A stretch of 64,000 nucleotides of DNA from Ophioderma brevispina. Lineage: Eukaryota > Echinodermata > Ophiuroidea > Amphilepidida > Ophiodermatidae. The number at the start of each line of letters is the position of its first letter. Position 1 is the first letter of the stretch. The notes beneath the pieces were generated by a model. That model ran no database searches and was not told the origin of the DNA. It saw only the letters and a program-made list of their open reading frames with translations. Of this stretch, positions 45,440 through 57,085 are shown piece by piece. The stretch covers positions 124,001 through 188,000 of the forward strand of contig JAMKCH010005340.1 of assembly GCA_023653785.1 (NCBI GenBank). Direction: 5' to 3'. The position numbers were made by a program, and so were the translations under genes.

Positions 45440-45910
45440 AAACCATCAGTGAAGTCTTCACACAACTGGTTTATAATTATATGCAGTATGACATGGAAGA
45501 GCCAGGATTTGTTCTTTCAGAGTAAAAAAGTTCACTCTTTGACATTTGCAGAGATTGTCTAAATGGCAACAATTACAATTGTTCTGAATAGTTCATCAAT
45601 GAAGTATTTCCACGACTGGTTTAAATGCAGTATGACACAGAAAAAACGTGATTTGCTCTTTCAGACGTAAAAATTCCACTCTTGAACTTGCAGAGATTGT
45701 CTAAATGGCAACAATTAATTGTTCTGAATAGTTCATCAATGAAGTATATTCGACGTACTGGTTAAATGCAGTCGGACACGGAAACCCCAAAGCTTATGCT
45801 CCTTCAGAGTAAATTCACCCTTTGACATTGCAGAAGAGAATTGTCTTAAAATGGCAAACCATTACAATGTTCTGAATAGTCATCACTGAAAGTCTTTCCC
45901 AAGACTGTTA
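45440..45910 (+). repeat. Tandem repeat, ~125-bp unit, about four copies
   Basis: The blocks 'gcagagattgtctaaatggcaac', 'ttgttctgaatagttcatcaatgaagt' and 'atgcagtatgacac' recur at ~45550, 45680 and 45840. A partial first copy lies at 45440. Confidence 0.85.
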
Positions 45911-46284
45911 AACGGTCAGAAATTATGTTACAGTGTCTATGGGAGATTGCGATACAAACATTTTGATCATAACATCAAAACGCAGATCAGAATCAACGAA
46001 ACTGGGAATACGCTTTTTCAATGAATCTAGCGAAACATGAACAAAACAGAAGGGGTTAGAATCACGAATAACCTTTATTTAAATGCAATGAACCGAAACG
46101 AGGACGGCTTTACTTTGTTCCACTTTGAAGCACTGTTAACAAGATTTGTTCTACTGTGCTAGGGAAACTCGATTTTGTTCCACTCAGAGCATGCCCTTTT
46201 GTACTTAACTGTCTATAGAAAATGGTGAAAATTGAGGGAACTAGTATTGAGATATTGTACAAACTAAAATTGAGTTCAATAAAT

Positions 46285-46610
46285 ATCAAGTCAAAATTGT
46301 GTTAGTTGGAAATTCATGGAGTTTGAGAAATTAACCTGAATTTGATAGTGATGATCTCAGGGCTAGGGCACTCATTGCAAGCTCAAATGAATCCATTAAT
46401 GCGGCCCTATCATTAAGCCTGCAAAAAGTCTCCTTCCAAAAGACCACAAGTCAAAATGTGTTTGGTGGCAATTTTCCATGGGAGTTTTGATAAATTAACC
46501 CGACTTTGAAAATATGATTCAGGCTATGGGCACCCTTTGTAAGCTCTTAAATGAATCATTTATGAGGCCGCAATAGCCTGACAAAAGTTATACTTCGAAT
46601 GACCCATGCA
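46285..46610 (+). repeat. Tandem duplication, ~163-bp unit, two copies
   Basis: 'aagtcaaaattgtgtt', 'gaaattaacct', 'tgcaagctcaaatgaatcc' and 'gcggcc' in the first copy match 'aagtcaaaatgtgttt', 'aaattaaccc', 'gtaagctcttaaatgaatc' and 'gaggcc' in the second. Confidence 0.75.
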
Positions 46611-47094
46611 TACTTTTCAAATGTTCATTTTATATACAACTCGTTTTTCTAAAGGCACCAGAAAAAGGTAGAGAAATTAGTCGCGGCAAAGCAGCCTATC
46701 CTCGCAAAGTTTGTTAACACCACAGACTTTCCACAAGCATATGGAAGTCTGAAATTGATTTAACTTAGATGTTTGCATTTCTTGGAGAGAAACCTTTTTG
46801 GAGCATGCAGACTTATATATAAGCTTATTGAACTGTATCATTGCTACAACCAGAGCAATATAAGCAGTTGTCTTTTATTTATTCACATGCAATACATGCA
46901 ATATTCACAAAACCTGGCGAATCTTTGACAAGGGGGGGGACGACTTGAAATACTCACGGAAGCCCAAAGAGAAATACTACCGGTATTAAGATAGAAAACT
47001 TGAATTATTCTTTCAAATGAAAGAGTAAACAATAACACGATAAACAATGAAGGTTGCAAAAAAAGCAGAGTTGACCTCAGTCAGGGATTATGTA

Positions 47095-47225
47095 AAAAAG
47101 TAAGGTGTTAAAAGTTTGAAAGTTTCAAAAGCTTTCACCAACCCTTCAAAGGTGACTTCAGGGATATGTCAAACCAAGCTATAAAGGTTTTGAACAGTTT
47201 CAAAAGCTTTCACCCACCCTCCAAT
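47095..47225 (+). repeat. Short tandem duplication ('gtttcaaaagctttcacc')
   Basis: 'agtttcaaaagctttcaccaacccttc' recurs about 70 bp later with minor changes. Confidence 0.7.
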
Positions 47226-47823
47226 ACAGGCAGTAGTGAATTATTGGCGGCCCCCAATTCTAACACAGGCATCGACATTCGGGAGTCAGTAAAAAAATAC
47301 TATTATTAGAAAAAAAAAAAAAGATTGTATCAGTTCCGTAGTGCTGATGCATTTTTTTGTAGTCAAAAAGCTATGCGGTCTATGGAAATGTTCATTTTTA
47401 TTGCATTTTAGTGACTTATTTTGGGCCTGTGGCCAAAATTTTTTATTTTTCCTTTAGCCAGTCTAAAAAAGTTTAAAATCGCTTGAAAAGCTTTCCAAAA
47501 AGAAATGCAGTAAAATGTATTTTTTTAAAAACCTATACAAGCCGGAAAGCTGAGAGAAACCTCTTTTTAATTGGCCTTATTCAAAGGAGATTTCTTATTC
47601 AAAAGTGCACTTTGCATTTGAGCATATTCTTTTGTTTACTAGCAACAGTTACAGGATTTAAAAATTCTCACTGTGAAAGGATACGCAAGGAGACAACCTG
47701 TGGAGTAACAACTGTCCTTAAAAAGATGTAACAAAATGATTGCAATTGTGACTGACTGTTCAAAAGATACCGTCAGTTTAACAAAGCAGCCCGAAAGCAA
47801 ATTTGGTGGTATCTGAAAGGGCG
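47226..47823. other. Stretch without recognised gene
   Basis: An 82-codon frame (47483-47731) was seen; no domain was recognised and it lacks supporting signals. Confidence 0.4.
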
Positions 47824-48068
47824 TCTAACTTTAGAACCAGGTTTAAACCAAGGGTTAGTCTACAGGAGTGGACCTTTTCCTTCCAAAAACATATCTAAAA
47901 ATGTGCTTGAAACATGTAAAAAAAATTCCTTCATGATGGGCCCAGAATGGCCCCATCCAGGAGGAAGTTTCCTCATCCCTTTTTACATGTATCGTTCACC
48001 TATTCTTGAAGGAAAAAGGTCCAACCGTTGAAGGACTAACCGGTTGTTAAACAGGGTCTAAAGTTAGA
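47824..48068. mobile_element. 245-bp foldback element
   Basis: Left TCTAACTTTAGAACC, 'gggttagtc' and 'ggaccttttccttcc' have inverse partners 'gaaggaaaaaggtcc', 'gactaacc' and 'ggtctaaagttaga' at the right end. Arms are about 75 bp, with a loop holding 'ggccccatcc'. Confidence 0.83.
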
Positions 48069-48389
48069 TCCTATTCAGAATACCAGCCTTTAGGTCCAAG
48101 TGGGAACTGGACAGGGGTAGTAGTCATTCATAACCTATCATGGTGACTTCAGTTTGAATGGAATGAAATACAGGAACATGTTTATTGCTAAACTGTAATT
48201 ATCAGTTTCAGTAGAATGGATGACCTATTGAATCTTTCCTTGGGAGAGGGCAAACATGCAAGTGTTTATGGAATATTACATGTGCAAATTTGGCTGGATG
48301 TGAAAAGACAACCTTGCGTATTACTAAACCACAGGCTTAACCAGGAATCAACACAGTGGATTGGTGGAAGAGAAACAGATTAAAGCATA

Positions 48390-48725
48390 TAGCACCCCAA
48401 TTTTAAAAAAATGGAGATTTTACCGGTTGCATTGGTGAATGGTGAAGCTCGAAAATGTCTGTGTGTCTCAAAAACGAAGGAATTTGTAATTAGAGTAATT
48501 ATATCGGGAGTCTTGATAAAATTTAACGGCTGCTGGAAACGGCCTTCCAAGTGAAATAGTCGGGAAAATAGCGCCATGTACGTGTATATGATATCATTAG
48601 TCGTGTTATGGTTCAGGCACGTCAGTAAAGGTTATTTTCTCGAGGTGGCACTATTTCATCATGGACGGACAAACATAGCATTTCCAGCTTGCCAGTTATA
48701 AGTCCAATCTGGCTTACAATTCTAA
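48390..48725 (-). repeat. Dispersed repeat family Z, reverse copy
   Basis: Matches 58935-59310 in reverse: 'ttttgagattttga..', 'gcattgg', 'aaggaatttgtaatta', 'aacggctgctggaaac', 'tcgaggtggcactat' and 'gcatttccagct'. About 340 bp, no coding frame, no obvious TIR. Confidence 0.75.
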
Positions 48726-49249
48726 TTCAAAATCGCTTATTTATGATATTTAAATAGATTTTTTCGGCCTTCTCCTTCCCAGGTATAGTTTTCTAGACAA
48801 TTCCCCAACCGTAACTGTGCAAAATATCAAATTTTGAAAATTGGGGGCGGGCGGGCACTCTCAAAAATGTGCCATTATTTGCTTAAGGCGGAGCAGAGAA
48901 TTCAAGTATAACTTTTTCATGGATTACTTAAAAACAATCAACATAACTTAGAGTTATTTGTATTTGTAAAAAACATGATTTGTTGAAAGTGAGCGGAATT
49001 ATCCTCGGGAAATCATGGTTAGCTTTTAAAATCAAACAGTATCCATGGGTATATCAATTAAACCTAATGGTATTAAATCACAGGTCAGTGCTCTAGCTGG
49101 TGAAAAGAGTTCAAAATATTTGAAATTTGCAGTAGTAGCGGGAAACTGAAGGATGAGTCTCTACAAATCTTATTAGTTTCCCCCCAACTGAAAAAAAAAA
49201 ATACAGAACAGGGGACAAAAAAACCAGCCACACTTGTTCAAAAAATAGA
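48726..49249. other. Stretch without recognised gene
   Basis: No gene, tandem repeat or TIR identified. Confidence 0.4.
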
Positions 49250-49435
49250 ATCTCCCATTCACGACATATTGCGCTAAGTGTCTGTACAGACCGTAAACTA
49301 AAATGGCCAGTATTGTCTTTTTAGGGACTTTGATCTTGTTCACTTGTAGGGTATGATAGGATATCTATCCAGACTTGTAACAGTGATGCAAACAATCTTT
49401 TTTGGATATTTTTCTGAGAGTTGTCTATAATCCTT
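49250..49435 (-). mobile_element. Fragment of the TTAA-target MITE
   Basis: 'ctcccattca', 'taagtgtc', 'gtagggtatgataggatatc' and 'cttgtaacagtgatg' follow the order of 4895-5040. Neither TTAA end is present. Confidence 0.6.
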
Positions 49436-50340
49436 GTTGTCAATTTTGGAACAAATTTTCCCTTTTTTGCACGAGCCTTACTAAATTATCCTGAAATGAT
49501 TAGCTTTACAAGAGAATTCAACTAAAATATTTTTGTCCTCGATTATCTTGATAAAATTGAACATAAGAAAAAAACCTTACACCTCATGCAAGGAGATGAA
49601 ACAAAATTGTTCTTCAATATATTCTTTCAGCGTATTGACGGCTCTAGAAGCATGTGATTCTATTATATTTAGAGCATAATTACATCTATACATTTGATGC
49701 TATCATGTGCTTTATTCCATTAAAGGATAAGCAACCCCTGCAAGGAGAATTAAAAAACAAATGTGGAAATGCATTTTCAGCTTATTAAGTCAAAGCTAAC
49801 TATGTACAATTCCCTATAATTACTTTAAGGTAGGAAAAGACAACACCAAATAGTGAAAAAAAAGAAGTATTTGAGTGAAAATTTATCATATTGTCTCCCG
49901 CAACTAGACATACAGCGATGCTTAACACTTACCACTAAACAGCCGATTGTATTTACACAGTTACAGCTAAACAAAGATCAATAAACGTTTGTGTTTGAGG
50001 TCAAAACTGTAACAGGTCATGGATGCACATATTTACGCTTTAGAATCTGGGATATTCACAGAGAAAGTTTTTTTTGGTCTCAAGTCAGAATTTTTTATAC
50101 ACACATATAGAAAATCACAGCATTGTAACAAAAGTATGCCGGTCTATATAATGGATTTCAAGGCAAACCACTTCAGGTTTATGGTTAGCACATCCCTGCC
50201 AAGGAACAAAATAATAACCCAAAATACAAAATTTGCAGATTGTGTATGTTCAGAGCAGCAAATCGCTCTGAGTATCCCTTTAATGGAATAAAGCAGTTAC
50301 AGAATAGGCGCAATGGTTAAATGTCATTATGCATATGTTC
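49436..50340. other. Stretch without recognised gene
   Basis: The 90-codon frame at 50019-50291 has no recognised domain, and nothing else is supported. Confidence 0.4.
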
Positions 50341-50344
50341 TCTG

Positions 50345-50535
50345 GGATGTCACAGCGGGCCGTAGCCAGGGGGGCAGCTGCCCCCCCCCCTGTGGGGGAT
50401 ACTGGCCCCCCTGAAAAAATAGGGAGTGATTACATTAGGCCCATAACTATACTAACAAATTTTAATAGATGCTTCCCCCTGAAAATAATGTTGCCCCCTT
50501 TGCCCCACTGAAAAAAACTGGCTACGCACTGGTTA
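50345..50535. mobile_element. ~190-bp MITE, ends 'cgtagccagg' / 'ctggctacg'
   Basis: The left end 'ggccgtagccaggggggc' and right end 'aaactggctacgcactgg' are inverted. C/G-runs adjoin both ends. A fragment of the same family lies near 27487. Confidence 0.65.
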
Positions 50536-51128
50536 ACAAAGGAAATTGGTATCGAAAAAAAACAGAGGCTAAAAAAACTGAAAATTGATACCTTATCCAA
50601 ATCACTGAATCACCATAATACATACAAATATAGCAGCTATGAATGACAAATAACAATGGCTAAATAAACATTAAATATTAAATGAGGGACTGGAATTCAT
50701 TCTAGAACTAAAAACTTAAATAATCTAAATATGCGTGACCGGACCGAATATATAATCGTCTAAATCATCAGTTATTTCTGGTAGTGTGGAGGCCATCTGT
50801 CACGGTAGAGCAATACCATCCAAGATCAGAGTCCGAAAGTGTCCGTCACAGTCTGGCCGTAAAATTACAGAAGTTATTTCAGTTTGAAGGACCTAGATAT
50901 AAGCTCTAAATTTCAGACAGAGCATCTCAGGCTGTGGCAGCCATAAGAGTAGTGCAATCTCAAAATCTTGCTGATATGTATAATTAGTACCAGTTTTTGA
51001 CAATTACAAGCTTACAACTTCCCAAATACAGATAACTATCTGCTGTGAGTCACAATAATCAAGTGTCGAAATTTCAAGTTTCATGTTTTCAAAGATTCGA
51101 ATTGCACATCCCAAATACAGATGGAACA
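50536..51128. other. Stretch without recognised gene
   Basis: AT-rich; no gene or repeat end identified. Confidence 0.4.
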
Positions 51129-51281
51129 TTCGGGTGTTTCTGTAAGGTGACCCATCTGACACACATGGATTCAGAAACCCTTCACGAAATAAACCACATG
51201 TTTATTTCGTTAAGGTTTCCTAATTCATAAGTGTGTCAGAAAAAGTGTGTCAGATGGGTCACCTTACGGAAACTCCCGAAA
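51129..51281. mobile_element. 153-bp foldback element
   Basis: The left arm TTCGGGTGTTTCTGTAAGG then 'tgacccatctgacacac' is mirrored at the right end by 'gtgtgtcagatgggtcacc' and 'aaactcccgaa'. Arms are about 38 bp with two mismatches. Confidence 0.85.
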
Positions 51282-51644
51282 CTTTCTGTTACCAGTGATA
51301 CTACTCAGTGTCCCATTTCATTCATAAGATATAATCAGGTAGAAAATCTTGAGCAAAATCAGCACAAAACCTGTATTCTTTGAATTTACAATCACTTTGA
51401 CAAATCTTCATGACCACACCACTCCATACTAATTCTAAATGTGGAATTTAATTTACATACATTTGCCTGTTGCTGTTTGCTTTTCTGCCAAAATTCTTAG
51501 CTTCCAACTAAGCCAGCGTTTCCCAACCTGGGTCACGGGCAAATGAAAAAGAGGTCAGAAAGCTAACTTTATAAGAAAAAGTAGAAAAGATTTCATAAAA
51601 GCGAAGGTCCTCAAAGTGCTCTTGGTCAATTTACCAATGTTGTT
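51282..51644. other. Stretch without recognised gene
   Basis: No feature supported. Confidence 0.4.
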
Positions 51645-52195
51645 TAAACAGACTCGTGTGCAGGGAGGTGCCCCCCCCCAAATTCCACAAAAGGGGAAAA
51701 AGGTCCACTTTTTGCTGAATTTTTTGATAAAAAGGTCTAACATTTAGAAAAAATTGACAAGAAAAGTCCACTTTTCGGTGATGAAATGTTCAAAAAGTAA
51801 AAAAAGGACAATTTTAGGGGGGTTAGGTCCACTTTTTCGAAAAAGTCCACTTTTTGGAAGTCCTGCACCCCCCCAAATAAATCCTGCTTACGGCCCTGCG
51901 TTTAAAATGTCCTATATGCAGGCCCGTACGCAGGGGGGGGGTGCTGAAGGTGCAGTCGCACCCCCCCAAATTCCACAAAAGAGGCAAAAGGTCCACTTTT
52001 TGCCAATTTTTTTGATAAAAAGGTCCAAAATTTAAAGAAAATATGACGAAAACGTCCACTTTTTGGTGATGAGCTGTTCAAAACGTCCAAAAAGGACCAT
52101 TTTAGGGGGGCTAGGTCAATTTTTTAAAAAAAGGTCCACTTTTTCGAAGACCCGCACCCCCCGTAAAAAAATCCTGCGTACGGCCCTGTCTATAT
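51645..52195 (+). repeat. Family Y, two direct copies
   Basis: Copy A (51660-51900) and copy B (51920-52195) each run from 'ccccccaaattccacaaaa' through 'aaaggtccactttttg', 'gataaaaaggtc' and 'ttttaggggggttaggtc' to 'aaatcctgc-tacggccctg'. The first-to-last order is identical to 21900-22145. Confidence 0.85.
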
Positions 52196-52306
52196 GTGAG
52201 GAACATTGGATTGTAGATTCGGGCACAATACCGAGTAAAAAGCATGGGGGTGTTGTAAAGTGTCGCCCGGTGCTAATCATTCAAAAAGAGGGTCACAGGG
52301 AATATA

Positions 52307-52514
52307 CTGTATAGTGTGATATTTTCGAGGGGTTAATTTTTTGTGATTTTACCAATTTTGGACATTTCAGTGGGTTTTATATTCGTGCATTAAAGTTTAA
52401 ACATATTAAAGTCAATGTAAAAATAACATTTTTGTGGGGTTAAAAAAAGCGGTCAGCTGCATGAATGTGAAATGCACGAAAATTAAACCCCTGCGAAAAT
52501 TTCCCGCTATACAG
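52307..52514. mobile_element. Tc1/mariner-type MITE, 208 bp
   Basis: CTGTATAG at the left and CTATACAG at the right, each flanked by TA (52305-52306 and 52515-52516). The TIR continues inward ('attttcg', 'ggggttaattttt' against 'aaaattaaacccc', 'cgaaaatt') for about 45 bp. The TA target is typical of Tc1/mariner. Confidence 0.85.
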
Positions 52515-53070
52515 TAGGTTGGGAAACCCTGAACTAGCACACATTTACTAGGACAATGCATATATGTGATGTGATTTGGAAAACCTGTTGGATGCTGCAC
52601 GAGACTGCCTGCCTACTGACTTTGTGTTCTTTCTTTAAGCGACTTGAAACAGCCAGAGGGCAGCAAATGAATGTGCACATTACAATCCATATGAATTACA
52701 TCAGCATTGTAATGTGCACATTCCATTGCTGCCTACTCATTGCTCCAGATACTTCAAACAAGAACTCAAAATCGACAAGCAAGCAGTAAGTGGGACATCC
52801 AACATGATCAAACTTGTATATCCCCGGTCACTACCGGTTGATTTGATTGGCTACTTACATTATATAATCATATGAATAACCAATCAGAGGTAAGAAAAGC
52901 TCAAGTGCAAACAGATATAGAAGGTCTAATTTCATTGGTTATTGAGAGGATATATCATGTAATGAACCAATCAAAAGTTACCTTAAGAAAGGTAGTAGAC
53001 CTTGGTTATACATGGTATGAGAGCAGATGGTGTTTTGAATCAATCCCATGATGCATTGCAATGTGCCTAT
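52515..53070. other. Stretch with inverted CCAAT-containing segments
   Basis: 'ttgattggctac' and 'aaccaatcaga' (52840-52890), then 'cattggttattga' and 'gaaccaatcaaaag' (52933-52978), form weak inverted pairs. No gene is recognised. Confidence 0.4.
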
Positions 53071-53076
53071 AATGTA

Positions 53077-53421
53077 AAGGTCCATTCATACTTCCACTGC
53101 ACTGCATTGCTGTGCAGTAAATTTACTGCAATGTTCCGTCACTTCCGCTGCACTCCTAATCGATTTACTGCAGGTCAACCCAGGTCACTGCAGGTCACAG
53201 ATTGCAGAATGTTGCAGTAAACTTGCGATGGATTGCAGGAAAATTGGCACACTGCACCACTGACTGCACCCCACTGCATCTTGCTGCATCGCCAGTTAAA
53301 ATAATTTTAACTTCGTTGCAGTACTGCATTGCGTTGCAATACTGCAAGTGATTGCAGTGACAATTTTGGTAGGCTGCATTGCAGCACTGTACTGCAATGC
53401 AGTGAAGTATGAACGGACCTT
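53077..53421. mobile_element. 345-bp MITE with TGCA-rich body and 6-bp target duplication
   Basis: The ends AAGGTCCATTCATACTTCC and, inverted, AAGGTCCGTTCATACTTC form TIRs that continue into 'actgcattgc'. Both sides carry AATGTA (53071-53076 and 53422-53427). The body is dominated by ctgca, ttgca and tgcag words (more than 25), including palindromic ctgcag. Confidence 0.87.
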
Positions 53422-53427
53422 AATGTA

Positions 53428-54200
53428 CTAAACTCATGTCAGTACTTAGGGATAAAATGTGTTCCAAAAGTTTAAGAACCACAAGACATTTCATGGTAAT
53501 GCTAAAAATTCCCTAAGTACTAATGCTTTGTGGGGTAAAATGACCATAAAAATCAGTCTTTTTATGTGTTAAGAATAGGATTTTTGTGAGATCACATGAC
53601 CCTATTGAAGTGAAATTTCCCAAAACTGGTGCATTGTGGGATTGACTCAATACACCCTCTGGTATGAGAGTATAAGCAAATTATAATGAAGTAGATGAGA
53701 GGCTGGTACATTGATTGAAAAATATAACATACAACATGACATACCAATACACAAATTAATTCTTCTCTGGGAACACTGAAAAAGCACAGTATGCATGTAG
53801 TTAAAGCGAAATGCCAGGCTAATATAATCTATGCTTCAACATATTAAAAATACATTTTTAAAATGAATGTGTTTGTCAGAAAAATGACACTATTATTGAT
53901 AACAAAGTAAAACGTTTATAATATCTTCCGTATGATTGCAGCCATTTTAAATTTGATCGGTCCATGTGAAAAATAGAAATCATGATTGTACGCAGTACAT
54001 AGTATGTCTTGAAAGAAATACCCAATGAATGAAAGAACCAAACCTTTTCACTTATATTCTGTTCAAGAATTCCTCAGTTTTAAAAACGATCGATAGTGAT
54101 TTTCTACTGGACACACAATATAATCCGATTTAATGACCAGGAGTACTCTAGACATTCCACAGACACCTGTTTTTATCTATTGACTTCTCAAGTCATATAT
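53428..54200. other. AT-rich stretch without recognised gene
   Basis: No gene or repeat end identified. Confidence 0.4.
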
Positions 54201-54878
54201 CCAGGGTTGACAATCAGAAAGCCTTAACTCAAAAATACTGCTTTTGAGAAATGTGATGTTTAATATTTTCTACTAAGCAAATCTATTCATTACTCAAAAT
54301 GTAAACATCTCATAAAGCTCATATATGGTACTGTAAGCAAACATTATATAAACTTTAGTAAACAAAGAACAATGTTTAATTATGAACAGCAGAATTAAAG
54401 AAATTCTTTAATATTTCTTTTAAGTGCTGAGTTACGTCCTTCTGACGGTAACTGAAAACTGTAATCTGTGAGTTACATCTTCAATCATGCCTATGATTGA
54501 CACGTTATTTATATCAGATGTTTAAGCATGTCATCCCTTTGGAATGTTTTAAAAGAAATCATCAATATAAGCGGGATAGGGAGCTAAAAAACTGTTGCAA
54601 TTCTGGCAATCGTGCAAGCTATGAAGCCTCAACTCATTGTTTGGCCAAATACAGTTACCATTAGAAGGTCGTAACTCAGAGTTAAGGCTTTCTGTTCGTA
54701 AACAAAGTGTGCACCATTGAGATGTGGTGAAGTGTTATTTTGCTTTATAGGCAATAGGAAGTAGACTTGAGTTACGGCTTCATGGTTTTCAGAATCTGTA
54801 GGTGTTACAGATTTTTTTGGTACCAAAACCTCAAAATCACCAAAAAGTGAGTTACGTCCTTCTGTTTGTCAACCCTCG
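54201..54878. mobile_element. 678-bp TIR element with repeated internal end-motif
   Basis: The left end CCAGGGTTGACAATCAGAAAG is inverted at the right (CGAGGGTTGACAAACAGAAGG), and ATAT lies on both sides. The end core 'gagttacgtccttctg' or its complement recurs inside at about 54429, 54468, 54665, 54684 and 54768. That pattern resembles clustered subterminal transposase-binding sites. Confidence 0.8.
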
Positions 54879-55291
54879 ATATACAACTTCACCAATGCTG
54901 AGCAACGTCACCAACATGCCAAACATGGCAACCTCCAGAGACAACATTTGTTATTAGTTAATTCTGCTAATACGGCAATCTTATATTGCAGTAGATATTC
55001 TTTCAGACTGCAAAGACATCTTTTAAAACATACTTAAATTAAAAATTAGCCTGTTAGTACACTTTAATTTATACTCAAATAAAAGGCACTTGTGCTGTTT
55101 ATTCCAATTTAGCAGTTTTCAAGAGAATGTAAAACTTCAGGATGAATCCAAGGTGGGAAACCAAGCGACAACCTTGTCCCCACCCCATTTTACCCCATAA
55201 AGAATCAAGATTTTGGTATCAGAAGAACATATTTTTTCTCATTATCCCAATGAGAATGAGATTTAAGGCCCAAGAGATGTTCCTTTTGATG
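54879..55291. other. Stretch without recognised gene
   Basis: No feature supported. Confidence 0.4.
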
Positions 55292-55432
55292 CCCGGGGGG
55301 GGGGGCCACTTGTATTCAAGGGTGGATATGATGCGTGAACAAGAAAATGCGTAAAAAGGGTCCCTTTTTATCAACCGGCGATGTACGCGCGTACATTGAT
55401 TAGGGTGTCAAAAACACCAAAATATGGAAAAA
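55292..55432 (+). repeat. 'ggccacttgtattcaagggtgg' dispersed repeat
   Basis: Matches 24765-24912 in reverse ('gcgtgaacaagaaa', 'gtacgcgcgtaca', 'agggtgtcaaaaac'). A reversed copy lies at 56370-56475 ('cttgtttagggt', 'catatccaccttt', 'gtgccccc'). Confidence 0.75.
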
Positions 55433-55855
55433 AATACATCGGTCCTCGGACCGCATGTGTCGCCTGCCATCGCGGTTTGTAATGATAGGTCTCCTATGAC
55501 CTTTGACCTTGGGATGTGACCTTTGACCACATCAACAAATGAGGGATACAATGTTGCACCTATGACTCAAGTTTGGTTCCAATTAAACTTCAACTTTTCA
55601 ATTTAGGTCAATTTTACATCTTACAACTTGACCTCACATGACCTTTGACCTTGGTATGTGACCTTTGACCTCATCAGCAAATGCAGGATCCCATGTTGCA
55701 TCTATGACTCGAGTTTGGTTTAAATCCATCGAAGTATGCAGATATTACAGGCAAATGTTAACCCTTTTTCACAACAACAGACATCAACAACAGACTACAG
55801 TGGACAAAGTGATTCCTATGTGTCTTCCTGCCTTAAGGCAGGCGACACAAAAAGG
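55433..55855 (+). mobile_element. MITE carrying DR1 monomers, copy 1
   Basis: The left end has a small palindrome (cggtcctcggaccg) then TGTGTCGCCTGCC (55456). The right end is its inverse, GGCAGGCGACACA (to 55849). Inside are about two DR1 monomers with TGACCTTTGACC at ~55494, 55519, 55640 and 55660. A longer copy lies at 57738-58485. Confidence 0.85.
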
Positions 55856-56369
55856 GTATGTTTTTCTTAACCCTGAAATTGTGATGTACATATTTAAGGT
55901 ATATAATACTAGCCTTAAAGCTTAAGCAGGACCAAAATCATCAAAAATACTATAAATCGGAAGTATTAAAGGCTGATTCAGAGATTTCGAAATATAATTT
56001 TTTGGAGTAGTAATTAAAAATAGTCATCTAGAACTAAAGATAGTTACCTAAAATGCTTAATTCCAAAGTTTGAGATGAATCGGATTTTTCGTTTTCATGC
56101 AGTAAACATTTATGCACAGTATAACAGTGCCATAGGATACCGTGTATAACAAAATTTCCAGATCCGGAATTTTATAACAGAGTTGCGATTTTCTATATGA
56201 AAGACTTCGATTTGAGCTTAGTTATTTCACACAGTGATTAGTATATGGACAAGCATTAAGTATATGCAAAAAACATGATTTGTTTGAAAAATGAGTGCGC
56301 CCTCATCTGGAAATCAGCCTTTAAAGCAAAGCCAGATAATAAAGGGCATAGGCCTATAAACAGACAAAA
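55856..56369. other. Stretch without recognised gene
   Basis: No feature supported. Confidence 0.4.
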
Positions 56370-56480
56370 ATACTTGTTTAGGGTATGTTTTTCAGTCGGT
56401 GGAAATACTTGTTTAGGGTGCATTTCGGAAGTCCATGTTCATGTATCATATCCACCTTTGTGCCCCCTCCCCCCCCCGGG
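56370..56480 (-). repeat. 'ggccacttgtattcaagggtgg' repeat, reverse fragment
   Basis: 'tacttgtttagggt' twice, 'ccatgttcatgtatcatatccacc' and a C-run match the reverse of 24332-24440. Confidence 0.65.
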
Positions 56481-56795
56481 TTTTGATGTTACAAACAAAA
56501 ATGTCCTCTACTATTGTCAACCACACTAGCGTATTGTTATGGGCCAAGTTGGTATACATTTTTGCTGCTTCGGGACTGATTTAACTCATTATTATGTTTG
56601 TATGGATCCAAGTGTGGGAAAATATCAGATCCAAAACATAATGATGATAATATTGGAAGATTCTTGCCCAATTGGTCTCACTATGAGTTTTCAAATATTG
56701 GGCAAGATGCAGTCGAGCCCAATATTTTTAATGCCATGTTAATGCGTTACTGAAAATATTACAATTACAGGCCTATAATGTTTTATATTATCTGA
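56481..56795. other. Stretch with a short foldback fragment
   Basis: 56665-56735 ('gcccaattggtctc', 'cagtcgagcccaat') resembles 44205-44335. No gene is recognised. Confidence 0.4.
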
Positions 56796-56799
56796 TGGA

Positions 56800-57085
56800 T
56801 AGGAAGAAAGCAGAGGATTTGATGCAGATGTTGGGTTTGGAAGAAGGCGAAGGCGAATGGTGTACGTTGGTATGGGTATGTGCTGAAGGAGAGATGATGA
56901 GCACGTTTTAAGAAGGGCCCTTGAGTTTGGGGGGGGCAACTCGAGGAGTGGACGACCAAAGAAGACATGGAAGAAGCAAGTGGAGGAGGAGAGTAGGAGG
57001 GTTGGGTTGAGCATGGAGGATGCATTGAATCGGGCAAAGTGGAGGGAGGGGATAAGGGCGATTGCTGCGAGAGACGAGGGACCCT
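56800..57085 (+). pseudogene. LINE reverse transcriptase C-terminal fragment
   Basis: A chain of short frames gives LGLEEGEGE, VRWYGYVLKE, then a basic 'GRPKKTWKKQ'-type motif (~56950-56975) and, in an open frame, EEESRRVGLSMEDALNRAKW and REGIRAIAARDEG (to ~57080). RW-G-VL, GRPK-TW and a Trp-containing end are usual at the C-terminus of non-LTR retrotransposon ORF2 proteins. At least two frameshifts are present. It is a 5'-truncated dead copy; the upstream RT domain is absent. Confidence 0.75.
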
